A DNA stretch of 64,000 nt from Trochalopteron elliotii (Eukaryota; Chordata; Aves; Passeriformes; Leiothrichidae), in NCBI GenBank assembly GCA_024734555.1, contig JANPWX010000208.1:309483-373482 (forward strand), in the 5' to 3' direction. The position numbers and the translations under genes are program-made. Numbering within the stretch: the first letter of the stretch is position 1; each line of letters opens with the position of its first letter. Below are positions 23,780 to 33,960 of this stretch, piece after piece. Below the pieces are notes generated by a model, which saw only the letters and a list, made by a program, of their open reading frames with translations, did no database searches and was not told where the DNA came from.

Positions 23780-24150
23780 GTACATCTCTAATGGCAGGGC
23801 TGCTTAATTTATGATCTATTTAACTAAGCCAGGGTATTAATTAAATAAAGTAAGAGCCTGATTAGGACTTGGAGAAATTTAAAAATAAAATCAGGCAGCA
23901 ATCGAGCGAAATTGCAAAGCAAACACTTTGGCTGTAACCACTGGAGAGTTCCCTCCGGTCTTCCATCAAAGCTCAGAGCAGGGAGGGCAAATACAAGAGA
24001 TTATATTGCCAACAGATGTGTGTTGTTAAAATATGCATCTGCCAGCCGTGTAGCTTCAGGAGCCAGAGGGATCGTTCGTGGATCCTTCTGCACTCGCGGG
24101 ACCGTGAAGGAATTTGAGGCCCCAGCAGCCGAGCTGGGATTTGCAGACAC
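23780..24150. other. AT-rich unique block before the minisatellite (candidate conserved element)
   Basis: 'tgcttaatttatgatctatt', 'gggtattaattaaataaagt' and 'gagcgaaattgcaaagcaaa' have the look of conserved intronic regulatory DNA. No repeat content. Unproven. Confidence 0.35.
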
Positions 24151-24287
24151 GTTAATTAGTGTTGAGTTCCCAGATCTTGAAGGCAGCCAAACGAGGAGAA
24201 ACTTTGAAGAGAGCTTTGGTTTCCCTAGGAGGGAGCGGGGAGGGAGAGGGGAGCCCCGGCTCGTGGTGCCGACGTGGCCATGGGTGC

Positions 24288-24909
24288 GGTGACACCTTGG
24301 CCTGCAGTGACACCTCAGCCTGTGGTGGAATCTCAGCCTGCAGTGACACCTCAGCCTGTGGTGACACCTCAGCCTGTGGTGACACCTTGGCCTGTGGTGA
24401 CACCTTGGCCTGTGGTGACACGTCAGCCTGCGGTGACACCTTGGCCTGTGGTGACACCTTGGCCTGTGGTGACACCTTGGCCTGTGGTGACACCTCGGCC
24501 TGCGGTGACACCTTGGCCTGCAGTGACACCTCAACCTATGGTGGCACCTTGGCCTGCAGTGACGCCTCAGCCTGTAGTGACACCTCAACCTGCGGTGACA
24601 CCTCAGCCTGTGGTGACACCTCAGCCTGCAGTGACACCTTGGCCTGAGGTTACACCTTGGCCTGCAGTGACACCTCAGCCTGTGGTGGCACCTCAGCCTG
24701 TGGTGAAACCTCCTCTTGCAGTGACACCTCAGCCTGTGGTGACACCTCAGCCTGTGGTGACACCTTGGCCTGCAGTGACACCTCAGCCTGCAGTGACACC
24801 TTGGCCTACAGTGACACCTTGGGCTGCAGTGACACCTCCGCCTNNNNNNGTGACACCTTGGCCTACAGTGACACCTTGGGCTGCAGTGACACCTCCGCCT
24901 GCGGTGACC
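24288..24909. repeat. 18-bp minisatellite, about 34 units, interrupted by a gap
   Basis: Imperfect units of the form cctgtggtgacacctcag, with common variants TGCAGT for TGTGGT and TTGG for TCAG. Because the period is a multiple of three, stops are absent in several frames on both strands, producing long spurious open frames. There is no start, splice context or domain to suggest coding. Confidence 0.97.
24844..24849. other. Assembly gap (6 N)
   Basis: Six Ns inside the minisatellite. The 51 bp to the left (24793-24843) and to the right (24850-24900) are identical, which points to a contig overlap left unmerged. Confidence 0.99.
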
Positions 24910-26713
24910 AGGGCTGGCAGGACCCACCATGCCCAGAAGATGGAGAAACCAGGACCATGAAGCAGATGGATGATGAGGTGTTGGGAAACTGGATGGCTGC
25001 TCTCCTTCATGGCACCTTGGCAGGAGCATCCCAAGGCTGTCATGGTCTGGCCTCCCCAGCAGGAGATGTGGCACCTCCAGCCTGGCCATGTACCTCAGGC
25101 TGTCCCAGGAAAATCCCAGGCACCACTGGCTTGGCACAGGGAAAAGGCTGGTCCCAGAGGTGCCAGTGGGAAATCAGCCACAAGCAGGAAAAGGGAATAT
25201 GAGGGTGTGAGGAGGGAGGCAGGGGAGCTACTTCCAGAGACTTAAGGTGAATAATTGATAGGCAATTAACTTGTACCTTCACCTTTTATAGTCTAATTCT
25301 CTCTCTCCTCCCCTCCACGGCCTCTTCTAATATTAACTCTGTCTTCACGTGTGTCCCATTAGGAATAAAGCTTTCTTAAATCAACATGAATTATTTAACT
25401 CTACAGATTAAGTTAATTTGAAGTGAGAGCTCCTGTCTCTCCTACAATGGCACAAGGCAGGGACAGGAGGAGGGTCACTAGGGTGTCAAGTGCATTCACA
25501 TTCAATCACAGCCATTTTCCTCCTTTTATTTTGTTTTTTATTTTATTCCAATCTTCATTCTTGCCAAGTCTTTCCAGTCCTTCCCTGCAGAGCAGAGTAA
25601 GCATTTCCATTACCAAAACGATGGTTGGCAGCTTGAGACATCTGCATTTCCCAGCTTTCAGGCTCTTCAGTGGAGTTTGATCAGAAAATAAAGAGGTTAT
25701 GTCCTGGGTAAGGCCCTTTCTCAACATTTGTTTGTAATGCTGAGCAGCAAGGAGAAAATGTGAGGAGGTGATGTTTCAAATCCAGAAACAGTTCAGCTTG
25801 GAACCCTTTTTCCACACTTTTTAATAGAATTCAATTCTCTGAATGCAAAATTCAGAGCATGTAGAGCTGGGACGTCAATTCAGAACAAAAAAAAAAAAAA
25901 AAAGAAGTGATGAAAATGTGATCATTTTCTTCCAGACAGTCTCTTCTCCTTGAACAACTTTGGGTCTTCACAAAGCTGCATTTTCTGCTGGGAATATTTT
26001 CAGTGGCAAAACAGCAACTGGCTCTACTGGGAATGAAACAGAAACATCAAACAATCGAGCGCAAATCCCAAATAACCTAAATATTTGATGTCATGTCTGA
26101 GCAGCTTAAGTTTACAGCTCTCTGAGCCAGCTCCTTTTGATAGCAGGGGGTGGCCGGGTTTCCTTGCTCACGTCCCTGTGTGGCTCAGGGGTGGGAAGGC
26201 ATCTCCATGGGATTGACCATTGCTGCCAGATAAACCCAAGGGCTCAGAGGTGGAAGGCAGCCACTGCCTTGAGCAGTCTAGAGCTGGAAAACAGACCCCA
26301 GAGAGGGACTGTGGGCTAAAAAACTGGGTCTTGAGATGGGTCCTCCCAAGGTGGGTTTCACCTGGGTGTTGGGAAGTGCTGCTTCCCCCATTCTGGAGGG
26401 GTTTCCACCCTGTCTGTGAGGAGAAGGTGGAGGAAGAGGAGGAGGTGGAGAAGAAGGGAAGGCAGCATCTACATGAGCTCTCTTCTCCTTACTTTGAAGG
26501 AGACAAGCAAAATGACATCTTTACATTCCCAGTAAGTACATCTGTGCTGGTGGTGGGTGCCAGGATGAAATACTCCAAGGGACAGAGCCACCCACCCTGG
26601 GCTCTGCCAGGGTCATAGCACTGGAGTAATGACTTTGCAGTCATACAAACATGGGCAGAAGAAAACTAAGGAAGGGATTTGTTTCACCTTACAGATATTA
26701 AAAATTATAAATA
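24910..26713. other. Unique intronic DNA, with poly-A run
   Basis: 25250-25420 is AT-rich. A 17-A run lies at 25887-25903. 26425-26465 is purine-rich (GAGGAGG type). No gene signal. Confidence 0.5.
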
Positions 26714-27185
26714 TCATAGAACCATGGAATGCTTTGGCTTGGAAGGGATATTAAAGATCCTTTAGCTCTGCTTCCCTGCTCTTCCACTGTCCCAGGGTGC
26801 TCCAAGCCCTGTCCAACCTGGCCTTGAACACTGCCCTGGACCCAGGGGCAGCCACAGCTGCTCTGGCACCCTGTGCCAGGCCCTCCCCACTCTCACAGAG
26901 AACAATTCCTTCCCAATATCCCATCCATCTCTGCCCTCTGGCAGTGGGAAGCCATTCCCTGTGTCCTGTCCCTCCAGGCCCTTATCCCAAATCCCTCCCC
27001 ATCTCTCTTGGAGCCCCTCTAGGCCCTGGCAGGGGCTCTAAGCTCTTCCTGGAGCTTCTGCTCTCCAGGTGAGCACCCCCAGCTCTCCCAGCCTGGCTCC
27101 AGAGCAGAGGGGCTCCAGCTCTGGGATCATCTCCATGGGCTGCTATGGGCCCACCCTGACAGGTCCATGTCCCTCCCCACAGGAC
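26714..27185 (-). mobile_element. CR1 LINE 3' fragment, about 470 bp
   Basis: Begins with the tail complement 'catagaaccatggaatgctt', then 'gctccaagccctgtccaacc', 'ccaatatcccatccatctct', 'taggccctggcaggggctct' and 'cccagctctcccagcctggc'. Full 3' end in minus orientation. Confidence 0.93.
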
Positions 27186-28187
27186 AGGGCTGTGTCTGAG
27201 CAGGGGCTGGTGTTCAGTCACATCGGGTCAGCAGGGCCAGATCAGCAATAAGCAGATGCTGCCTCTGCTCCCTCAATCCCTGCTCCAGATGTGCACACAC
27301 AATTCTTACAAACTTTGTATTTTCTTAATGCCCTGGCCCCTGGGGTTGACTGATGCTGCCTCTCCCATCAAAGCTTCCCTTCCCTAAGCCCTCAGAGCCA
27401 CACCAGCATTCCTACCTGCACACTGAAGACTGAAGTACCACAGAGTAAATAGGAAAAGACACAGATAGAAATGATTAATGTTCGTGTTCCTGTGCCAATC
27501 TGTGATTCCTTGTCTCAATGCAGGGAGGGCATCGTGGTTCTGACCCCTGGTTTTATCGAACACGAAGCATTTGGTTTCTCTCTGCAGTCTGCTGGGCTGG
27601 GCTGACCTGATGGATGCAAAGCACAGAGGGCTGATAAAAAAACCTTCCTGATTTTTAGTCATCCCTTCGTCTCTTCCCAGCCCCTTCTGCTGGCTCTGCC
27701 ACTGCCCTGGCCCCCTGTTACCCGTGTGATGGCCATGAGGGTGCTGTGAAATGATGTGGGGATGCTGTGTGTCAGGACTCCTCTGTGCTGCTGTGCTCGC
27801 CACTCGTTCCTGTGTCTGCACCCTCTCTGCTCTGGGCATGACCCCTCTGCATCTCACTGCAGTTCCCCCGGTCTGCACAAGCCATCTGGGGGCCAGCGGC
27901 TCCCTCCACACCACACCAGCCATTCCCTCTGCTGCACCCAGCGTCTCCAGCTCTCTGGGCTGCCTGTGGACAGCAGGCATTATTTTGCTTCATGCGCTTC
28001 TGAAACGCTGACACCTCGCATTCTGCACCAGCCAGACCCTCCGCACATGCAAACCTCGCTTTGCTTTCACTCCCACGCACGATTCTCCCTGTTGCCAATC
28101 GAGACCCGGCTCCCCCATCTGCATCCTGCCCGTGCTCCTCTGCATCTGCATCTGTGCTCGCAGCAGCCACTTTTGTGCCTCTCCCAG
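27186..28187. other. Unique intronic DNA, no feature recognised
   Basis: GC content and CpG frequency rise from about 27.9 kb towards the islet at 28.19 kb. No exon candidate. Confidence 0.5.
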
Positions 28188-28442
28188 CTGCGCACAGGGA
28201 TGCGATGCCGATTGCAGCGCCGGGAGCCGCCACCGCCAGGAACTCGGCGGGTTGTTAGTGACCTGACACGAGTATTGACTCCCTCTCCCCTTGTCAGCGG
28301 GCAGAGAAGAACGAGGCTCTCGGAGCGTGACATCACCTGAGCGACAGCCCCCGCTTTGCTATCGATCGCCCGGGTGACAAATGAACCGGCGGCTCGGCAG
28401 GGCAGGACCGGCCGGGAAAACGGAGGAGCCGCTCTGGGAGAG
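28188..28442. promoter_or_regulatory. CpG-rich islet inside the 40-kb intron
   Basis: I count 26 CpG dinucleotides in about 255 bp, against very few in flanking DNA. It holds a CRE-like TGACATCA (28328-28335), an E-box-like CACCTG, and TATCGATCGCCCGGG. Such islets often mark internal promoters or enhancers. It may also be too short to meet CpG-island thresholds. Direction unknown. Confidence 0.4.
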
Positions 28443-29756
28443 GCTTCCTGAAGGGACCCCAGCCCCCTGCCCGTGCCCAGCCCGCAGGAATGTTGTTTCC
28501 TGCTTCCAAGAGTTTGGCCAGCCCTTTTTGCTTGTCTTGCATTTCCCTGCTCCGTGAAGTGTTGCCCAGCCTTGCCCCACTGTGCCTGAGCTTCTCTGAC
28601 ATCCATTGGATGGTTCAGGCTTCCAGCAGAGCTCCCAGCATCTCCCAGCTCCCAGCACAGCTCCCAGCTCATCCAGCATCTCCCAGCTCGTGGTGAAGGA
28701 AGGGTTGGGAGCCCTGTGATGGATCTCTCTGTCACACATCCATCATGGTGCATTCCCAGTGCCACTCGCTTTTGCTGCCCCTGTCAGCGTGATGGATGCC
28801 ACCCTCCCATCTTGCAGGAGCACTGGGATGGGTCTGAAGCTGTGGCATTGCTTTTGGCTGTGGCATTGCTGGGCTGTTAAACTGGGTAGTCATGTCTTAA
28901 TGACTGACCTGTGGGTGTCGTTGGTAATCAACAGGAGAACAACCTCTCCTGCCTCAGGATGTTTCTCACATGCCAAGATGGGCGAATGACCCCCTGGAAG
29001 GGGCTATTACTCTTTTTTTTGACTTTAAGGGCCCAAATTTGCCCCCTTCAGTGGGCAAAGAGAGGTGGAAAGCATGGACATGGCATTGGATGACCCACCC
29101 AGGACTCTCCAGCCTCCTCCTGCTCCATGGAATTGGGCTGGTGCTCTCCCCCAGGGACAGCCACAAAGCCACAATATCGGGTTCCTTTAAACTCAACTCT
29201 GACCTCCACAGAGAGAGACAAGGGATTCATGGCAAATTATGGATTTAACACCTATGATGAATCCCCATTACAGCATGAAATGAGAAAGGAAAATATAGCT
29301 AAATGGAAGATTTCCCCTGGGCAGCAGGAGGCTGCAGCTCCTGAGAGGCTGGGGAAAATAGAATGAAAAAAATGGGAAAAAAATAGAGAACTAGGAAAAA
29401 CCTTGTTCCATTAACTAAATATTGCAAAACCTTTGCAAGCCACTGCTTGCAGGTTAGTGGGGTTTAAAGGCCAGGGCTTAGACCTGTGATACATCCAAGG
29501 TTTCTAAATCCATCCCCTTGGTTGTCATGACAAGGGGAAATGAAAAACTGTTGATGATGGTCCCTTGGGGACTCAGAACAACTGATCCCCTGTCTCTGGG
29601 GCCGGGACCTGCCCTTCACTACGTTCTGAGTGTAACCTAACCCTGCTTCAGTCATCTCCCTTTGGGAAATGCCAATGGAGCATCAGAAGGATAAAAAACG
29701 GCACTGCAAAGTGCACTTTTATCTTACACCAGGCTCCTGGCTCCCAAACAGGAGGT
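28443..29756. other. Unique intronic DNA with a small tandem repeat
   Basis: 28628-28690 repeats 'agctcccagcatctcccagc'-type words several times. The rest is unrecognised. Confidence 0.5.
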
Positions 29757-29885
29757 TTAAGGCCAGGTTGGACAGAGCTTGAAGCAACCTGGTCTAGTGG
29801 AATGTGTCCCTGCCCATGGCAGGGGGTGGAATGGGATGATCTCTAAGGTCCCTTCCAACTCAAACCATTCCAGGATTTTACAACT
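29757..29885 (+). mobile_element. CR1 LINE 3' end
   Basis: Sense: 'ggccaggttggacagagctt', 'tgtccctgcccatggcaggg', 'ctaaggtcccttccaactca' and a degraded tail. Confidence 0.9.
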
Positions 29886-30540
29886 GTGGGATAATACAGC
29901 TGGAGATGAACTCCCTCAGGGAGAAGCTGTCAGTAGCTGTCACTGGGTGGCTTTCCTGGAAGTGGAGGAAGGAAGACAGGCTTTAGCAACCAAATAGGGG
30001 AGGAAAATTGGAGAAGGGGCTCTCAGAGTGCTTTCTGCTTTGCTTGTCCTATGGGCAGAAAGGGAATCCGGTAATTTATGGCCTCAATGCAAACACACGT
30101 GGCCTGAGGACATTTCTGTGGTGCCAAAGCCTCCATGTGAAACCCTTCAGATCCCTCAGGCTCAAATCCCTCCCTTAAAGAACAGGAAAAAGGAGCAGGG
30201 TGAGGCAGGAACAGGAGCCTTTGGGTCATGGATATGGTCCCTGTGCTCACTGCAGCTCCGGCTGCTACAGGAGGGCGTCCAGGAGCTGGGTGCAGTCACT
30301 CATTCCTGGGGTTGGGCAGCAGCCAAGCAGAAACACTGCAGAGTCACAGTTGTGGAGACAAGTATCTGTAATCTCCACTGAGTCATAAATCATGGAGGAG
30401 CTGAACTCTCCTCCCTGTGACCCCGTGGATCCTCTCCCTGTCCTCATGGTGATGAGTGCTGGACAGCCTGTGGTGGGTTTGGATAATCCCAGGAACATCC
30501 TCATACCCGAGGTGGCTGTTTCCTATTCAGGTTGTTGCTA
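29886..30540. other. Unique intronic DNA, no feature recognised
   Basis: No repeat or exon candidate seen. Confidence 0.5.
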
Positions 30541-31080
30541 GGGAATTCTGCAGAGATTTCTCTTAGTGGGTGAGAAGTGACTTTCAAATCAGTGGCAGCA
30601 TGAAAAAATTGCAATGGAAAAATAAGAGTCTTTCATGAGATCCCATTTAATTGCTAACGAAGACAAAAATCACAGCTCTCACATTTAGTTCCCCAACAAA
30701 ACCCAGATAGCAGCTGCCCCATACACACCAGATTCCAACGGGTAGGTTTAAAAGATACAGAAGGTATTTAATGATAATGATAATGATTTACATTTATATA
30801 GTGCCTTGTATCCGCTGGGATCACAAAGTGCTTTATATATGTATGGATAAAAATATTCTGGATAACAAGCACTCCATCCATCACCAAATCACAGCCCCTT
30901 CCCTGGCGAGGCTGCAAGCTGTTCAGGAAGGAGTTGCTGCAATTCCAGAGCTGCTCTCCCTCTTCGCTCCTACAGCACTTGGGGTGCTCTACGGTAATTT
31001 AGTAATAAAACCAGGTGATAAAAACACTTTAAAAACAACAATGTCATAAAAAAGGAGAACCTTCAGTGTCATAAAACGGC
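30541..31080. other. AT-rich unique block; donor of a copied segment; old repeat-like motif
   Basis: 30617-30658 is the apparent source of the 42-bp insert in the CR1 at 33.3 kb. 30767-30840 has tgataatga repeats followed by 'tacatttatatagtgccttg' and 'cacaaagtgctttatatatg', a wording that recalls old vertebrate interspersed-repeat tails. No coding signal. Confidence 0.45.
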
Positions 31081-31139
31081 ATGCAGAGGAACAGGAGGGG
31101 AAACTTGAGAGGGAGAAGGTTATAATGATTTTAAAATAA

Positions 31140-31376
31140 AGCAGAGTAGATTTGGGTTGGATATTGAGAAGGAATTCTTCCCTGTGAGGGTGGGGAAGCC
31201 CTGGCACAGATTGCCCAGAGAAGTTGTGGCTGCCCCTGGAAGTGTCCAAGGCCAAGTTGGACAGGACTTGGAGCAACCCGGGATATTGGGAGGTGTCCCT
31301 GCCCATGGCAGGGGAATGGAATGAGATGAGATTTAAGCTCCCTTCCAACCCAAACCATTCCATGATTCCACAATAA
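31140..31376 (+). mobile_element. CR1 LINE 3' end, about 235 bp
   Basis: Sense: 'gatttgggttggatattgag', 'gaattcttccctgtgagggt', 'ttgcccagagaagttgtggc' and 'cccatggcaggggaatggaa', with the tail 'ccattccatgattccac'. Confidence 0.92.
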
Positions 31377-32356
31377 ATAAGGGCAGTTGCCATCAGGAAG
31401 ATCAGCTCTGGAGGAGAAATGTCATCCAGCTGCTCTGAGTTAGAAGGTAAAGAGCTTGGCCAGCAGGAGCAGTCCCAAAGCATGGGTGCCATCAGAGCTG
31501 GGTAGTCAGGGACCTCCCAAAATTACTTTGGTGGTAGCAACACAAGGAAAAATCCTGACACCTGATGCTCAAATGATGCTTCTTCTTCCATGCGCTGCTT
31601 TGTCCTGCTGTGGAGCAAATCTGTTCCCATGGGCTGGGTGCAACTCAGCCATTCCCCAGCAAACTCAGCCATTCCCCAGCAAGCTCTGCCCATGCCACTG
31701 TGTTTTGGTGCCTGTCCTGGGAGGGATGAAGCCTTCCCAGCCCAAAATCCTCCATCTGAAAGGTACCACTCACGCCCCTTTTGGTGGCAGCCTCTGGCTC
31801 AGCTGGGCCTGGGAGGCAGGCGAGGGGAGGGGAGGACGGAAGGCAGAGAGAAATCGAGGCTCTCAGAGACATTCATTCAAAATTCATAGGCGCAAAATTG
31901 CAGTCTGCATGGATTTGTTTCCTTTGGAAAATTACAGGAAGCTACAGGCACCAACAACTGTTATTCAAATAGCCACTTTGGATGATTAGGATGGCAGGAG
32001 GCTGTACTTACACATGCAGACCCAATATAATCAGGCACGAGGCAGGATAGGAAAGCAAGGCCAGGGAAGGGAAGCTGGAGGAGCTGAGAAGCAAAAACAG
32101 CAGCAGGGTGGCTCTGTGGGAAGAGCCACGGGGCCAAATCCAGCCCCGCTGCTGGATGCAGCAGGAGCAGCCAATTAGCTTCCAGGTTTGGGATGATAAG
32201 GAGAGCACAGAGCTGGGAGGGGGTTCCTGGGGGAAGTTTCTCAGCCCTCCCGGGTTAGCAGCTGAGAACAGGCAGTGCACAAGGACAAGCACCATTCTTG
32301 CAGGGAGGGCTTTGCTCCACCCATACATCACATACATCACAGCCCAGGAAGCACCA
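31377..32356. other. Unique intronic DNA, no feature recognised
   Basis: A 22-bp word (cagccattccccagcaa...) is tandemly doubled at about 31645-31685. Otherwise nothing. Confidence 0.5.
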
Positions 32357-32475
32357 CAGAGCCACAGAATCCCACAAGGGTTTGGGTTGGAAGACACCTT
32401 AAAGACCACCTCGTACCAACCTTCTGCCAGGACACGGACACCTTCCACTAGCCCAGGCTGCTCAGGTTCACCCTC
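32357..32475 (-). mobile_element. CR1 LINE 3' end, short
   Basis: The plus strand has 'acagaatcccacaagggttt', 'gggttggaagacaccttaaa', 'gacaccttccactagcccag'. About 115 bp. Confidence 0.88.
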
Positions 32476-33140
32476 TTCATCTGTTCTCCTTCCTTCCAGC
32501 ACAAAAATCCATCATCACTCCCCTGCTTGTTATAAATCGAGAAAAAAGTTTTGCACACACTGAATTTATTTAAAAAAGAAAGAACTTTAAAGCCACATAG
32601 ACACAAAACCCTGAGCAAACACTGCTTTGAGGATTGGCCTGTGGGTCAGCAATGAAACACGGGCAAAACATCTGAGCCGTGAAGGGTGAAAATTGTATAA
32701 TAAAAGTAAACTCTGCAGTACAAGCAGAGTAAAAACTCTTGGCTTTGTACTGGGGAGCTGCTTCTCTCCCTTTTAAAATGCTTCTCTGCACTAGCAGAGG
32801 TGTCGTGCAGTGCAGAGCAGCCAAGAGTGTCTCATCCTCCGCCGGCAGCAGCTCCCGCTCAGCCCAGCGCTCCCCAGGCTGTGGATGGACAGGATCCAGC
32901 CACGGCTTCACAGCGCCTGAGGTGTGGGGGAATGTTTGCACACAGGCCCTTGAGGCCCATCTGCAGTGCTGGGTGCCTCAGCAGCAGCAGAAGAACACGT
33001 GTCTTGGCAGGGTTTGGCTGGAAGTGCTGCAGGAGCAGCGGGCACAGGCATCCCGAGCTGTGGATCCCAACCCGCCGGGGCTCTCTCAGCCTGGCAAACC
33101 CACAGCCCTGGAGCTGGAGTGCCCCACTTACTCTCCCTGG
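32476..33140. other. Unique intronic DNA, no feature recognised
   Basis: GC-rich at 32820-33130, with chance open frames on both strands; no domain. Confidence 0.5.
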
Positions 33141-33455
33141 CTGCAGGAGCACCAGAGGGAATGGCTTTAAACTGAGAGAGATTTGGGTTGGATATTGGGA
33201 AGAAATTCTTCCTTATGAGGATTGCCCAGAGCAGCTGTGGCTGTCACATCCCTGGAAGTGTTCAAGGTCTGGTTGGAAGGGGCTTGGAGCAACCTGGTCC
33301 AACAGAAAAATAAGAGTCGTTCATGAGATCCCATTTAATTGCTAACAAATTAAAGGTCTGGTGGAAGGTGTCCCTGCCCATGGCACGGGGTGGAACTGGA
33401 TGGGTTTTAAGGTTTTCCCAACCCAAACCAGTCCGGGATTCTGAGATTCTGTGAT
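33141..33455 (+). mobile_element. CR1 LINE 3' end interrupted by a copied segment
   Basis: Sense CR1: 'ggatattgggaagaaattct' to 'gcttggagcaacctggtcc' (33299). It is broken by about 55 bp of foreign sequence and resumes at 33356 with 'gtctggtggaaggtgtccct' to the tail 'gattctgagattctgtgat'. The foreign part is treated as a separate entry. Confidence 0.9.
33301..33355 (+). repeat. Insertion of a nearby intronic segment into CR1
   Basis: 33305-33346 matches 30617-30658 in 41 of 42 positions in the same orientation ('gaaaaataagagtc', one mismatch, then 'ttcatgagatcccatttaat' and tgctaac). The flanks do not match the source. This looks like templated filler or a short duplication placed inside an existing CR1. 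Confidence 0.85.
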
Positions 33456-33554
33456 CTCTGTGATGTCAGTAAAGAGAGAGAACCAGATGGAAGATCAAAG
33501 CTGTATTTATGGTGGAGGTGGATAGGAGGGGTGGTGGCAGTGTGGTTTTCTGAA

Positions 33555-33655
33555 GCTTGAGGCTTGAAGCAACCTGGTTGAGTAGGGGGTTGGAACAAGG
33601 TGATCTTTAAGGTCCCTTCCAACCCAAACCATTCTGGGATTCTATGATTCTATGG
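33555..33655 (+). mobile_element. CR1 LINE 3' end, short and recent-looking tail
   Basis: Sense: 'ttgaagcaacctggttgagt', 'ggtcccttccaacccaaacc', followed by two tail units (attctgggattctatgattc, then tatg). Confidence 0.9.
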
Positions 33656-33960
33656 GTTTGTGTTCCATCAGGCTATTTTCGTGGCAAGTCAGCGCTGTTC
33701 TAAAGCCCCTTGGTGATGGATGAAGGTGGATGTGGGTGGCTTGGAAAGGAAGGAGACCTAAAACGATGGAGAAGGAAATCTGGAAGGAATTGACTTTTAA
33801 GCACAGCTCAGAAGGCAGCTTGGACATCCTGCATGTCCCCAGAGCCTGTGGACTCTCCTTAAACACAGGTTTCCTGCTCCCTGGGGCTTTTTGGGGTGAC
33901 CTTGACCATGTGTTGTCAGGACACGGATTGTGACGAGCTACTTTGCACATCCAGCCTCTT
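33656..33960. other. Unique intronic DNA, no feature recognised
   Basis: Nothing seen. Confidence 0.5.

Noticed and set aside
24288..24909. CRISPR-like repeat array
   Set aside because: Repeats are contiguous 18-mers without unique spacers; this is a eukaryotic minisatellite.
24001..25137. 378-codon minus-strand frame rich in Cys-His-Arg
   Set aside because: It is produced by the 18-bp minisatellite, runs through the N gap and has no domain, promoter or conserved start.
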